Shown here: positions 23,527 through 32,559 of the stretch, piece after piece
Layout of the letters: the number at the start of each line of letters is the position of its first letter
How positions within the stretch are numbered: position 1 is the first letter of the stretch
Source of the DNA: Calamus simplicifolius
Lineage: Eukaryota; Streptophyta; Magnoliopsida; Arecales; Arecaceae
NCBI GenBank assembly: GCA_900491605.1
Contig: UESW01003827.1
Span: 1,432,967-1,496,966 of the forward strand
Direction: 5' to 3'
DNA: 64,000 nt
The notes under the pieces: model-generated
What the model was told of the DNA's origin: nothing
What the model saw: the letters and a program-made list of their open reading frames with translations, nothing else
Databases searched by the model: none
Made by a program: the position numbers and the translations under genes

Positions 23527-24091
23527 TTTTGTTCTTTTTTTTTTTTTTTTTTGTTCACGGAAATTATTTTTGTTCCTTCGAACTGCCGAAATGTCTCGCG
23601 CGCGTCGGAACGCATGTCACTCAAATTCATGATGAATTATTTATATTATTTGACTTGGTAATTGCTGCATTTTAGAGCCGTTGGAAACCATTTCAATTGA
23701 TAAAAAGGTATTAATTCACTGTTCATAAAATACTTGTTGATTACTCTCTCAGACTACGTACAATCTCGTGTCTTTCCTAGGTGACTCTGTTGCTCATTCA
23801 GAGTAGAGGCATAAAAAACGAGTCTCTTATCAGAATTTGCATGTTTTGAGTTGACTGTAATTTAGTAGAGCATAAAGTTCTAAACATATAACCTCTCAAA
23901 CAAGTGTTATGAAATACTGACACGGTTAAAAGAACTCTATAGATCAATGTGTCAGGGTTAAGCATTTTTTTCTGGCTGATCTACCATCGAGATTGCCGGC
24001 TTCAACTCATTGTGCTATCTATGGCACCAATGGCCAACCCCTTCTATTTGCCCCCACTTTGATGTCACTAGAGTAGATGATGCAACTTTTT
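23527..24091. other. Spacer between LINE and LTR element
   Basis: AT-rich, with no gene seen. It ends with the sequence that carries the left target duplication of the next element. Confidence 0.5.
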
Positions 24092-24096
24092 CAATC
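24092..24096. repeat. Target-site duplication CAATC (left)
   Basis: Matches 28795-28799 exactly; marks the insertion borders of the LARD-like element. Confidence 0.8.
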
Positions 24097-24699
24097 TGAC
24101 GACGCTCAATCATCTTCCTTGGACGTTGGGAACGAAGGCTCTTCTTCACCAGGTTACCTGCAGAAAAGTCCTAGGACCGGAGGAGGTTCTCCGGTGGAAC
24201 CCTTCGATGCCCAAGTTAGCAACTGAGGTCACTGCTGAAGAGGGGCTCGAGTGAGCCCTTTTTTAGTATGAGAAAGGAGGTCTCCTGGAGGAGGGATTCC
24301 TTCCTGAATGCTAAGGCAGCGATTTTGGGGATTATCGCGCATACCTGTTTACTGGATGGATTCACCTTTTTATAGGGGTTGACCCTAGCATGATCACGTG
24401 GGATTTCGTGAGAAGGGAATGTCTGCGGAGTTCAGTTGCGTGAATCTGCGCTGGTTGGTGGGTTAAGTCCCATCAGAAAGAGAGAAAGCGGCGGTTGGTG
24501 GGCTAAGTCCCATCAGCCAGCGGGGCTGTTGGGTAGTTGGGTCTAGTCCCATCAACAACGCGGCCAGTAGTAGGCGGACCTGGCATTGTCAGGCGGCGCG
24601 AGTCAGAGAGGCAGCTTCTTGAACCGCTGGGGCCATGCTGGGGGGAACTGGGACACCTTGATCCTCCCGGGGGAGCCGAGGCTGGACCCGGCTGGCCAG

Positions 24700-25290
24700 G
24701 GGTGGCCGGGGCCGACTCGGCGGACTTGGAGACGCCGGGGCCGAGAGGGGCCGGCCAAGAATGGCCGGGGCCAACTCGGTGGGCTTGGAGAGTTCGGAGA
24801 TGTCGGGGCCGAGAGGGGCCGGCCAGGAATAGCCGGGGCCGACTCGGCGGGCTCGGAGACGCCGGGGCCGAGAAGGGCCGACCAGGGAGGGTCGGGGCCG
24901 ACTCGGCGGGCTTGGAGACGCCGGGGCCGAGAGGGGCCGGCCAGGAAGGGCCAGGGCTGACTCGGCGGGCTTGGAGACGCCGGGGCCGAGAATGGCCGAC
25001 GAGGAAGGGTCGGGGCCGACTCGGCAGGCTTGGAGACGCCGGGGCCGAGAAGGGCCGATTAGGAAGGGTCGGGACCGACTCGGTGGGCTTGGAGAACTCG
25101 GATATGCCGGGGCCGAGAAGGGCCGACCAGGAAGGGTCAGGGCCAACTCAGCGGGCTTGGAGATGCCGGGGCCGAGAAGGGCCGACGAGGAAGGGTCGGG
25201 GCCGACTCGGCGGGCTTGGAGACGCCGGGGCCGAGAAGGGCCGACCAGGAAGGGTCAGGGCCGACTCGGCGGGCTTGGAGACGCCGGGGG
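24700..25290. repeat. 60-bp GC-rich minisatellite in LTR
   Basis: About nine to ten copies of a 60-bp unit built around gccgactcggcgggcttgg and ccggggccgagaagggccg. Two units carry a roughly 10-base insert (ttcggagatg / ctcggatatg). The period is a multiple of three, so several frames stay open over hundreds of codons; that openness is not evidence of a gene. Confidence 0.85.
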
Positions 25291-25427
25291 CCGGCTAGGA
25301 GAGTGCCGTGGCCGACTGGGAGGTGCCGGGGCCGCCTAGCTTGGGGATGCAGGGGGCCGGCTAGAAAGATGCCAAGCCGCTTGGGAAGGTGCCGGGGCCG
25401 GCCGGGAAGTGCCGGGGCAGCCTAGCT

Positions 25428-25600
25428 TGGAGGTGCCGACCTTGGAGGTGTCGGCCTTGGAGGTGTCGGCCTTTGGGGCCGTCGGTCTTGGAGGTGCCGG
25501 CCTTTGGGGCCGTCGGCTTTGGAGCCGTCGGTCATGGAGCCGTCGGCCTTGGAGCTGTCAGCCTTGGAGCCATCGGCCTTGGAGCCGAGGTGGCCGAGCG
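25428..25600. repeat. 15-bp minisatellite in LTR
   Basis: Roughly ten units of ttggaggtgtcggcc with variants (ttggagccgtcggcc; some 16 bases). The right LTR has about five units at 28520-28610. Confidence 0.8.
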
Positions 25601-25772
25601 GGGCGAGGCCAATTGCCGAGGGCGAGGTGGGCCGTCGCGGACGTTGAGGTCGAAGTGGGCCACGGCCGATGCCAATATCGAGGTGGGGTGCGGCCAACGT
25701 TGAGACCGACGCCATTGTCAAGGTGGGCCGTCCAAAAATTTTTATTTTTCATGGGGTCAACTGGCCCCATCA

Positions 25773-25796
25773 AATGCCCCCACACTCCTTGAGCTT
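25773..25796 (-). other. Polypurine tract of LARD-like element
   Basis: On the minus strand, CAAGGAGTGTGGGGGCATT directly precedes the LTR start TGATGGGGCC. It matches in style the PPTs at 5836-5850 and 40724-40745. Confidence 0.65.
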
Positions 25797-25964
25797 GTAT
25801 GCCCTGCATCAGCTAAGCGAAATGATTGTAGAACTTCAAGAAATTTTTTGGAGGCAAATTGATTACCTCACGCCCGCCACTCAAAGCAGCGTACGCTAAT
25901 TTTTTGGGGGATGCTCGTCAGTTAGCAGTTGAGGCAAAGATAAAGCCGGTGAGGCAAAGTTGAG

Positions 25965-26140
25965 GCCGTCGAGAACCTTTTGAACCCCGGAGGATGACCC
26001 AAGAGTCGCTGGGATTTGACCATGCTCGGGAGCCTTTAACCCCGGAGGGTGACCAGAGGGTGCTTAGGCCAGGCTCAGGTGCCTTTTAGCCCCGAAGGGT
26101 GGCCTGAGGGTGCTTGGACCAGGCTCAGGTGCCTCTTTCT
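25965..26140. repeat. Degenerate 50-60-bp tandem repeat (aaccccgga / gggtgacc)
   Basis: Three to four degenerate copies of a unit containing gccttttgaaccccggaggatgac-like text. The same unit, 52 bases long and cleaner, is found in the big Gypsy element at 44440-44630, downstream of pol. Confidence 0.6.
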
Positions 26141-26233
26141 TTAAAGAAATTGGTCTCCTTCTGCAGGGTTGATGACCTGCCCCCCAGGAAACTCTGTTGA
26201 TTGGAATCCGCAGGTCTTAAGCTTGAGGGTGCC

Positions 26234-26617
26234 GACACGGAGCCGGTCTTTGTTGCCGACGCGGAGCCGATCTTTGTTGCCGACGCAGAGTCGGTCTTTG
26301 GTGCCGATGCGAAGCCGATCTTTGGTGCCGACATGGAGCCGATCTTTGTTGCCGACGCGGAGCCGGTCTTTGTTGCCGACGCGGAGCCGGTCTTTGGTGC
26401 CGACGTGGAGCCGGTCTTTATTGCCGACACGGAGCCGGTCTTTGTTGCCGACGCAGAGCCGGTCTTTGGTGCCGATGCAGAGCTGGTCTTTGGTGCCGAC
26501 GCGGAGCCGGTCTTTGTTGCCGATGCGGAGCCGGTCTTTGTTGCCGATGCGGAGCTGGTCTTTGGTGCCGACGCGGAGCCGGTCTTTGTTGCCGACGCGG
26601 AGCCGGTCTTTGTCTAA
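26234..26617. repeat. 24-bp minisatellite, 16 units
   Basis: The unit is gccgacgcggagccggtctt + tgtt (24 bases), repeated about sixteen times with point changes. Because 24 is a multiple of three, the plus strand reads as an eight-residue repeat (DAEPVFVA) and all frames stay open. Related 24-bp units occur in the other Gypsy element at 40490-40615, 44360-44435 and, decayed, 59455-59515. Confidence 0.9.
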
Positions 26618-26679
26618 GAAATATACTCATCCCAAGAGCATGATGAAACAAGGATATTCTGAATAATACTTTATTAAAG

Positions 26680-26790
26680 AATCAGCAAGCTACTGATAAT
26701 ACCGTCGTAAATTGTCCGCGTTCCGAGTGCGGGGGAGAAGCTTCCCATTTTGATGCCAGCTTGCTTCCTTCCGTCGGCTCTTCGAGCTGC
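26680..26790 (-). pseudogene. Remnant matching the pol 3' end
   Basis: The plus-strand text ctgataataccgtcgtaaat ... cgttccgagtgcgggggag aligns by eye with 44693-44745 (ctgatagtaccagcagaggt ... cattccagttgcagggga). There it encodes the last residues of the Gypsy polyprotein (SFPCNWNANNLCWYYQ) on the minus strand. This supports an internal deletion origin. Confidence 0.5.
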
Positions 26791-26800
26791 TGCTCACCCC

Positions 26801-27274
26801 TCATGAGATCATGCTATTGTTCTTTCCGTCGGGGCATTGTCGATGCAGATCTGAGGCGCTAGAGGTGCTGACGCACCCGGGGCAGTGAGGTTTCCTAGGG
26901 GAAGCCGGGCGTCGGTCGGTCTCATGCCGACCAGCCTCTCGCCGAGGAGAGCCTCCCCTCGCTGACTGCTGACTGGCGGGGGGAGCGGTTTGGTGCTGAG
27001 TGGCCACGGACTGTTGCTGCTGGAGCCCATGGATCATGGCGATGAGGGCTTGGACCTGCTGGGAGAGGGTCGCCATATGCTCCGCTATTTGGTCAGAGGC
27101 GTCCGACGGCGGGCAGGTGACCGGAGGGTCAGCTGCAGGAGGATTGGCCTCCTGCTGCCTAACTAGCGGGGGAAGCCCGCCAGGCAGCTGACGGAGGCGT
27201 CCTGGGCTCGAGTCACCACCATGGCTTCTAGAAGAGAAGAGGAGGGGAAGATCGAATCTTTTGAGGTGCAGCAC
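26801..27274 (-). pseudogene. Truncated gag N-terminus
   Basis: After an ATG-VVTRAQ start in one frame (near 27227), the following frame carries a Pro-rich segment and a helical Gln-rich segment (SDQIAEHMATLSQQVQALIA). This parallels MMVTRAQEAST... and the helix of the gag at 58732. Only about 150 residues remain; the capsid-like Retrotrans_gag domain is gone. The frame is broken early. Structural protein only, non-functional. Confidence 0.6.
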
Positions 27275-27322
27275 AGGGAGAATATTCGCTATCCCTTTTT
27301 TCTCCTACCTGGCGCGCTAATC

Positions 27323-28794
27323 TGATGCTGCTCAATCACCTCTCCTGGACGTTGGGAATGGAGGCTCTTCTTCACCAGGTTACCTGCAGAAAAGTCCCAG
27401 GACCGGAGGGGGTTCTCCGGTGGGACCCTCCGACGCCCAAGTTAGCAACTGAGGTCACAGCTGAAGAGGGGCTCGAGTGAGCCCTTTTTTAGTATGAGAA
27501 AGGAGGTCTCCCGGAGGTGGGATTCCTTCCTGAATGCTAAGGCAGCGATTTTGGGGATTATCGCGCATACCTGTTTACTGGGTTGATTCACCTTTTTATA
27601 GGGGTTGACCCTGGCATGATCACGTGGGATTTCGTGAGGAGGGAATGTCTGCGGAGTTCAGTTGCGTGAATCTGCACTGGTTGGTGGGTTAAGTCCCATC
27701 AGAAAGGAAGAAAGCGGCAGTTGGTGGGCTAAGTCCCATCAGCCAGCGGGGCTGTTGGGTAGTTGGGTCTAGTCCCATCAATAACGTGACCAGTAGTAGG
27801 CGGACCTGGCATTGTCAGGCGGCGCGAGTCAGAGAGGCGACTTCTTGAACCGCTAGGGCCATGTTGGGGGGAACTGGGACACCTTAACCCTCCCGGGGGA
27901 GCCGAAGCTGGACCCGGCTGGTCAGGGGCGGCCGGGGCCGACTCGGCGGGCTTGGAGACGCCGGGACCGAGAGGGGCCGGCCAGGAATGGCCAGGGCCGA
28001 CTCGGCGGGCTGGGAGAGTTCGGAGATGCTGGGGCCGAGAGGGGCCGACCAGGAATGGTCGGGGCCGACTCGGCGGGCTCGAAGACGTCTGGGCCGAGAA
28101 GGGCCGACCAGGGAGGGTCGGGGCCGACTCGGCGGGCTTGGAGACGCCGGGGCCAAGAAGGGCCGGCCAGGAATGGCCGAGGCCGACTCGGTGGGCTTGG
28201 AGACGCCGGGGCCGAGAAGGGCCGATCAGGAAGGGTCGAGGCCGACTCGGCGGGCTTGGAGACGCCGGGGCCGAGAAGGGCCGACCAGGAAGGATCGGGG
28301 CCGACTCGGCGGGCTTGGAGACACCGAGGCCGAGAAGGGCTGACCAGGAAGGGTCGGGTTCGACTCAGCGGGCTTGGAGATGCCGGGGGCCGGCTAGGAG
28401 AGTGCTGGGCCGACTGGGAGGTGCCTGGGCCGCCTAGCTTGGGGACGCAGGGGGCCGGCTAGGAAGATGTCGGGCCGCTTGGGAAGGTGTCGGGGCCGGC
28501 CTGGAAGTGCCGAGGCCTCCTAGCTTGGAGGTGCCGGCCTTGGAGGTGTCAGCCTTGGAGGTGTCGGCCTTTGGGGCCGTCGGCCTTGGAGCCATCGGCC
28601 TTGGAGCCGAGGTGGTCGAGCGGGGCGAGACCGATTGCCGAGGGCGAGGTGGGCCGTCGTAGATGTTAAGGTCGAAGTGGGCCGCGGCCGATGCCAATAT
28701 CGAGGTGGGGCGCGATCAACGTTGAGACCGACGCCGTTGTCAAGGTGGACCGTCCAAAAATTTTTATTTTTCATGGGGTCAACTGGCCCCATCA
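27323..28794 (-). repeat. 5' LTR (right copy) of LARD-like element
   Basis: It is 1472 bases, with the same borders as the left copy. The 60-bp array (27915-28395) has about seven to eight units and the 15-bp array (28520-28610) about five. On the minus strand the LTR end is followed by GATTAGCGCGCCAGGTAGG, the position of the primer binding site; the tRNA is not identified. Confidence 0.85.
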
Positions 28795-28799
28795 CAATC
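28795..28799. repeat. Target-site duplication CAATC (right)
   Basis: Exact match to 24092-24096. Confidence 0.8.
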
Positions 28800-28890
28800 T
28801 TTTTTTTTTCTTTCTCTTTCTTTCTTTCTTTCTTTTTTCTTTCTTCTTCTTCTTCTTCTTCTTCTTCTTCTTCTTCTTCTTCTTCTTGGA
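28800..28890. repeat. Poly(T), (CTTT)n and (CTT)n microsatellite
   Basis: Pyrimidine-only tract: T run, CTTT units, then about fourteen CTT units to 28887. It directly abuts the LARD-like element. Confidence 0.9.
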
Positions 28891-29095
28891 TAAAAGATTT
28901 TCTCACAAATTTTACCAACACAATAAAAGAGAATAACAAGGCATAGGATATACAATTACATTGCTCGAAAATCTTCTATTGCTCATAGTCTAGTCCTCAA
29001 CTACATTGGGTGTAGGCTTAAGCTCAAGTCAGAGACCATGGACTCAATCCAAACTAATTTAGATTGGATTTAGACTTTAAATTAGATTAAAAAAT
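28891..29095. other. AT-rich spacer
   Basis: No feature seen. Confidence 0.4.
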
Positions 29096-29548
29096 TATAA
29101 CGACTCAGGCCCGTAGCACCCACAAATCAGTTTCATTACAAAAAAGCAAGACGGATAAGGTCCACACTAATTTGGGCCACAGCCCAAAAGGGATCCAATT
29201 GGTACTTGTTCATCTTTCTTAACTGATTATAAACCATATAACTAGCTTCCAATTTTTCAATATCAAACTATTGGGAGAGGCATCACAATATACCTTCCGT
29301 GGTACTTAACTCCTGTTTCGGCTAGTGCATGGCTCTGATACCATATTGTAACGATCCGCGCTCCAGGCCCGCAACATCCACGAACCTGTTTCATTATAAA
29401 AAAGCAAGACTGATAAAGTTCATACCAACTTGAGCCACCACAGTTCAAAAGGGATCCAATTGGTACTTATCAATCTTCCTTAACTGGTTATAAACTATAT
29501 AACTAACTCTTAATTTTTCGATGTGGAACTATTGGGAGGAGCATCACA
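29096..29548 (-). mobile_element. TRIM-like miniature LTR retrotransposon
   Basis: Two direct repeats of about 192 and 202 bases (29096-29287 and 29347-29548) flank only 59 bases. The internal part holds, on the minus strand, TGGTATCAGAGCC three bases from the right repeat, which is the binding site for the 3' end of initiator-Met tRNA. A purine-rich stretch (CCACGGAAGG) lies next to the left repeat. On the minus strand the repeats begin TGTGATGC and end CGTTACA (decayed to CGTTATA on the left). No coding capacity. Flanking 5-mers (AAAAT, AAAGC) do not match, so the target duplication is lost or borders are slightly off. Confidence 0.75.
29331..29343 (-). other. Primer binding site (tRNA-iMet type) of the TRIM
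   Basis: Plus-strand ggctctgatacca is the complement of TGGTATCAGAGCC. It would prime minus-strand DNA synthesis. Confidence 0.75.
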
Positions 29549-30212
29549 AAAGCTTTTAGATTCGTTTTCAGCTAAAAGGAAATTTTAAGTTGAACTCAAT
29601 CCAAAATGTGATGAATTTTTAAAATTTTATAATATTTTTTATTAATTATATGAAAATATGACTTCACATTATAATATTTTTTTTAAAGTGATAAAATATA
29701 GTTACTTTAGATATTATTTATTTTTATGTAAATACTTAAAAACTAAAAAATATCTATATCAATCCAATTTTTACCTTGAATGAGTTATTATGGTTGGGTC
29801 AGATTAAGCTTCAAGTCAATGGAACCGAAACTAGATTTCTGAGCTTGGGATGAGATAGAGCTTGATTGGTGAGTAAAAAAAAGAAAAGAAAAAAAAAAGT
29901 CTCTGATACTAAAAGAGTGCCACTAGAAAAAGTGAAATATTCAATCTGTTTTCATATTAAAAGAAAAACCCCAATCCTCGTTAATTACCACAAACTCACA
30001 ATTGTATATCTTAAACACCGTGATAAACAATCCAAAGACCAACCGATCCTTAAATTACAAAAATGTTGCAAATTGGTAATCCCAGAAACTTAAACTTAAG
30101 ATTTAAAATTACAAGCAATCCACCGAAACCCTCCTCAAAACCATTTGGAGGTTTCCCACTTATTCCCCATCAAATTAAGTGCATAGTATTTTTTTTTTTA
30201 AAGGGAAAAATC
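29549..30212. other. AT-rich spacer and probable 3' UTR of FLA
   Basis: No gene. The part nearest 30212 should contain the FLA 3' UTR on the minus strand. Confidence 0.4.
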
Positions 30213-31334
30213 TTAATAAATACCCACGACGGCCACCGCCGCAACGGTAGCCGCGGCCGCGACGACCCACCTGCCTCCGTTCCTCCCGGCGGCGTCCGAG
30301 GCCTTGTCGGCCGCCGGCGCGGCCTCCCTTAGTTCCAAGACTTTGTCGATCATGTAGACGGCAACTGGGTCCATGTCCATGATGGTGGATTTAATGGTCG
30401 CCGTCACGAGCTTGGTTTCGAGGGTGACGACATCACCGTCGTTCTGGGCGGTGTAGCTGAAGCTCTCGGAGGAGCCGTCGGAGGCGAGGGTGTCAAAGGC
30501 GCCGTCGTTGGACATGAGCATCTGGACGGAGTAGTAGACGGGGACGCCATGGTAGAGGAGGAGCGACGACTTGTCGTCGGCGGTGAGCTTGTTGAACTTG
30601 GGCATGAAGGCCTTGACGGCCGAGTCGCGGGGGCAGAAGACGGTGAGGCCGCTGTCGACGTTGGCGTCGAAGGACTTCTCGACGTCGGGGTTGGCGAGGA
30701 GGAGGTCGGCGAAAGCCTTGCAGCTCTTCCTGGCCATGAGTTTGGTGATATTCACCGGCGTCGGCGGCGGGACGGGTGCCTCCGCCTCCGGCGAGGAGAG
30801 GACGGAGCTGATCTGGATGACGGAGAGGTCATAGGGTATTTCCTTGATGGACTTGACGAAGGTGGCGGGGGCAGTGTCGTCGCCGGCGTCCTGGGCGAGT
30901 AAGGTGACCTTGCCGGCGCGGTGGTCGGTGATGTTGATGTAGCCCGAGGTGCCGGGGGCAGCGCCAGAGGCCTGGAACATGGTGGAGGAGAGGGAGGAGC
31001 CGCCGGTGAGCTGGCGGAGCTTCTTGGCGCCGAAGTAGTCCACGAGGACATGGAGGCGGAGGACGTTGCGGAGGGTCTCGAGGCTGTGGTGCCTGGCGAG
31101 GAGCGGGGCCATGCCGGCATTGTTGACGGCGAGGACTGTGATGGTCTGCAGCCGGTTGATCTCGCCGGCGAGCCGGGTGGCGCTCAGGTATTGGTTGAAT
31201 TTCGAGAACTCCGGGTGCTCCGCCAGGATGTCGGTTATGTTGTACTCGTGGGTCCCCGCGAGCGTCGCCGGAACTGACCCCATCAGGACGACGAGGACGC
31301 CGACGATGGCGAGGATATCCCAGACCCGCCGCAT
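30213..31334 (-). CDS. FLA: Fasciclin-like arabinogalactan protein with two FAS1 domains and GPI signal
   Basis: Single uninterrupted frame of 373 residues. Residues 1-26 form a signal peptide (hydrophobic core ILAIVGVLVVLMGSV, cleavage after about TLAG). FAS1 domain 1 lies at about 30-180 (YNITDILAEHPEFSKFNQYL; TVLAVNNAGM; LRLHVLVDYF). A short AGP-like linker, PEAEAPVPPPTPVN, is at about 185-198. FAS1 domain 2 lies at about 200-345 (CKAFADLLL; LTVFCPRDSAVKAFM; LLLYHGVPVYYSVQML). The C-terminus has a small-residue stretch then a hydrophobic tail (about 354-373), typical of a GPI anchor signal. NIT sites suggest N-glycosylation. Known family role: cell-surface adhesion-type proteoglycans affecting cell walls and roots. 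The layout matches FLA1/2/8/10-type plant FLAs. The gene is GC-rich at third positions, as in many monocot genes. A TATAAATTTTATCC sequence lies close upstream on the minus strand (about 31365-31378). Confidence 0.93.
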   Translation of the reverse strand: MRRVWDILAIVGVLVVLMGSVPATLAGTHEYNITDILAEHPEFSKFNQYLSATRLAGEINRLQTITVLAVNNAGMAPLLARHHSLETLRNVLRLHVLVDYFGAKKLRQLTGGSSLSSTMFQASGAAPGTSGYINITDHRAGKVTLLAQDAGDDTAPATFVKSIKEIPYDLSVIQISSVLSSPEAEAPVPPPTPVNITKLMARKSCKAFADLLLANPDVEKSFDANVDSGLTVFCPRDSAVKAFMPKFNKLTADDKSSLLLYHGVPVYYSVQMLMSNDGAFDTLASDGSSESFSYTAQNDGDVVTLETKLVTATIKSTIMDMDPVAVYMIDKVLELREAAPAADKASDAAGRNGGRWVVAAAATVAAVAVVGIY

Positions 31335-32559
31335 TTTCCCTTCTCTTCTTTTACTATATCACGGATAAAATTTATATCCGGGGGAGCGGATGGTCGGATA
31401 TCAGGGATAGGATATTAGGATATCCACCACCGGCGGAATCGAGAAAGAAAAGGTCGCGGGGAGAGCAGCGGGAGAACGAGCTCTATAGTAGAGAGCTTAA
31501 GAAAATGCCCTTGATATTTGGACTAATTTACTAATGTGGCCATTGAGTTGACATGCGGTGACTCGCCGCTGATCTTTAGAAAGGAGAAGATTCGGAAGAA
31601 GACGTTAGGGCAGAATCGTAGTTTCGTCTAACTCTAAGGGTATTCCTGGATGGAAGGCGCCGGCGACAGGTTGGCTGCTATCGTCGGTCGAGAGGTCCAC
31701 ATCGACGGCGACGAGTGGGTTCGTGACGTTGACGCATGGCCTCCACCGGCGGGCCCCGTTGGTTGGGATGAAAAGTGACAAGCCCCCTTCTCTCTCCCCC
31801 CTCCCTGTTGGCGGCCATCCGATCACTGGATTCCTGTCCTTTTGGTCGTCTATGAACCATAATTAATAATTTCAAACATGTTCAGTTTGTCCGTTCATCT
31901 CTCTCTCTCTCTCTCTCTCTGGTGTTCGTTCAAAATTCTCCAGGTTTGATCATAGAAAACGCTTTAATAACTCAAAAATATTACTCATAAAACCGCCACT
32001 CAGCTGGTATTGTCTTCGTTTTTTTTGTTCTTTTTATTCTTTGAGTTGGTATTGTGAACCATATATGTCATTTAATGAAGCAAGGTGATTGGTGCATTGC
32101 TCTTTGATCATCCAACCATCACCTGATCGAGCCTTTTATTTTCAAATCAAGTACCAATTTTGACGTTTATGATAGCAACTACTACTACTGCGCACTTTTT
32201 CGAGTTCATATCTTTCAAGTGGTAGAAGACTACCCTTAAACTTACACAAGTCACAGCTTCAGAAACAAGTAATCTGAACAACAGTCCACCACAAGTCTCT
32301 CTTGACATGAATCCTGCCCCTCCTTTGCTTCACCTTTTAGTTTTTAAAGGATATATTTAGAATTTTGTGTATGTGCTATAGGAGAGGTAACTTCCCTACA
32401 TTCTATATATTATGTTTTAATGGATTAACCGTAATATTTATTAAGGATATAATCGACTTAACAGGTGTCAAACTTAACATGAAGCTACGCTAACCATAAT
32501 AGGCTTGTACAAATTACTCCACTAATCCGGCATTCAATTAATTCGGATTTTAATAAAGG
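31335..32559. other. FLA upstream region and spacer
   Basis: 31335-31500 should hold the FLA promoter and leader. A (CT)n microsatellite is at about 31899-31921. No gene is supported; the minus ORFs at 31605-31875 have no family resemblance. Confidence 0.4.
31899..31921. repeat. (CT)n microsatellite
   Basis: About eleven CT units. Confidence 0.85.

Larger units (their letters stand above)
24097..25772 (-). repeat. 3' LTR (left copy) of LARD-like element
   Basis: It is 1676 bases and near-identical in its outer parts to 27323-28794. It is about 204 bases longer, which is explained by two extra 60-bp units and about five extra 15-bp units. It reads TGACGACGCTCAATCA at the left and ...GGGGTCAACTGGCCCCATCA at the right. 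Confidence 0.85.
24097..28794 (-). mobile_element. Non-autonomous LTR retrotransposon (LARD-like deletion derivative), structurally complete
   Basis: Two related LTRs (24097-25772 and 27323-28794) flank a 1.55-kb internal region. The 5-bp duplication CAATC is present on both sides (24092-24096 and 28795-28799). LTR ends read TGA...TCA on the plus strand. The PPT (minus strand, GGAGTGTGGGGGCATT just right of 25772) sets the element on the minus strand. Internally only a gag N-terminus and a short piece resembling the pol 3' end remain, with minisatellites between. Protease, RT, RNase H, integrase and aORF are all absent, so mobility would have depended on a relative. The gag start and pol-end pieces resemble the Gypsy element at 39862-59604. 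Confidence 0.85.

Noticed and set aside
26201..26617. 138-codon plus-strand acidic repeat protein (DAEPVFVA repeats)
   Set aside because: Explained by a 24-bp minisatellite within a retroelement; all frames are open and no start context or conservation supports a protein.
28520..28946. ORFs with long Ser, Phe or Glu runs
   Set aside because: They are translations of the (CTT)n microsatellite and the LTR minisatellite.
29331..29343. Possible tRNA-Met gene fragment
   Set aside because: Only 13 bases match the tRNA 3' end; it is a primer binding site, not a tRNA gene.
30549..31368. Several plus-strand ORFs of 87-118 codons
   Set aside because: They lie antisense to the GC-rich FLA gene, where high GC at third positions keeps other frames open.
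31605..31875. Minus-strand ORFs upstream of FLA
   Set aside because: Short, overlapping, no recognisable family; more likely leader or spacer sequence.
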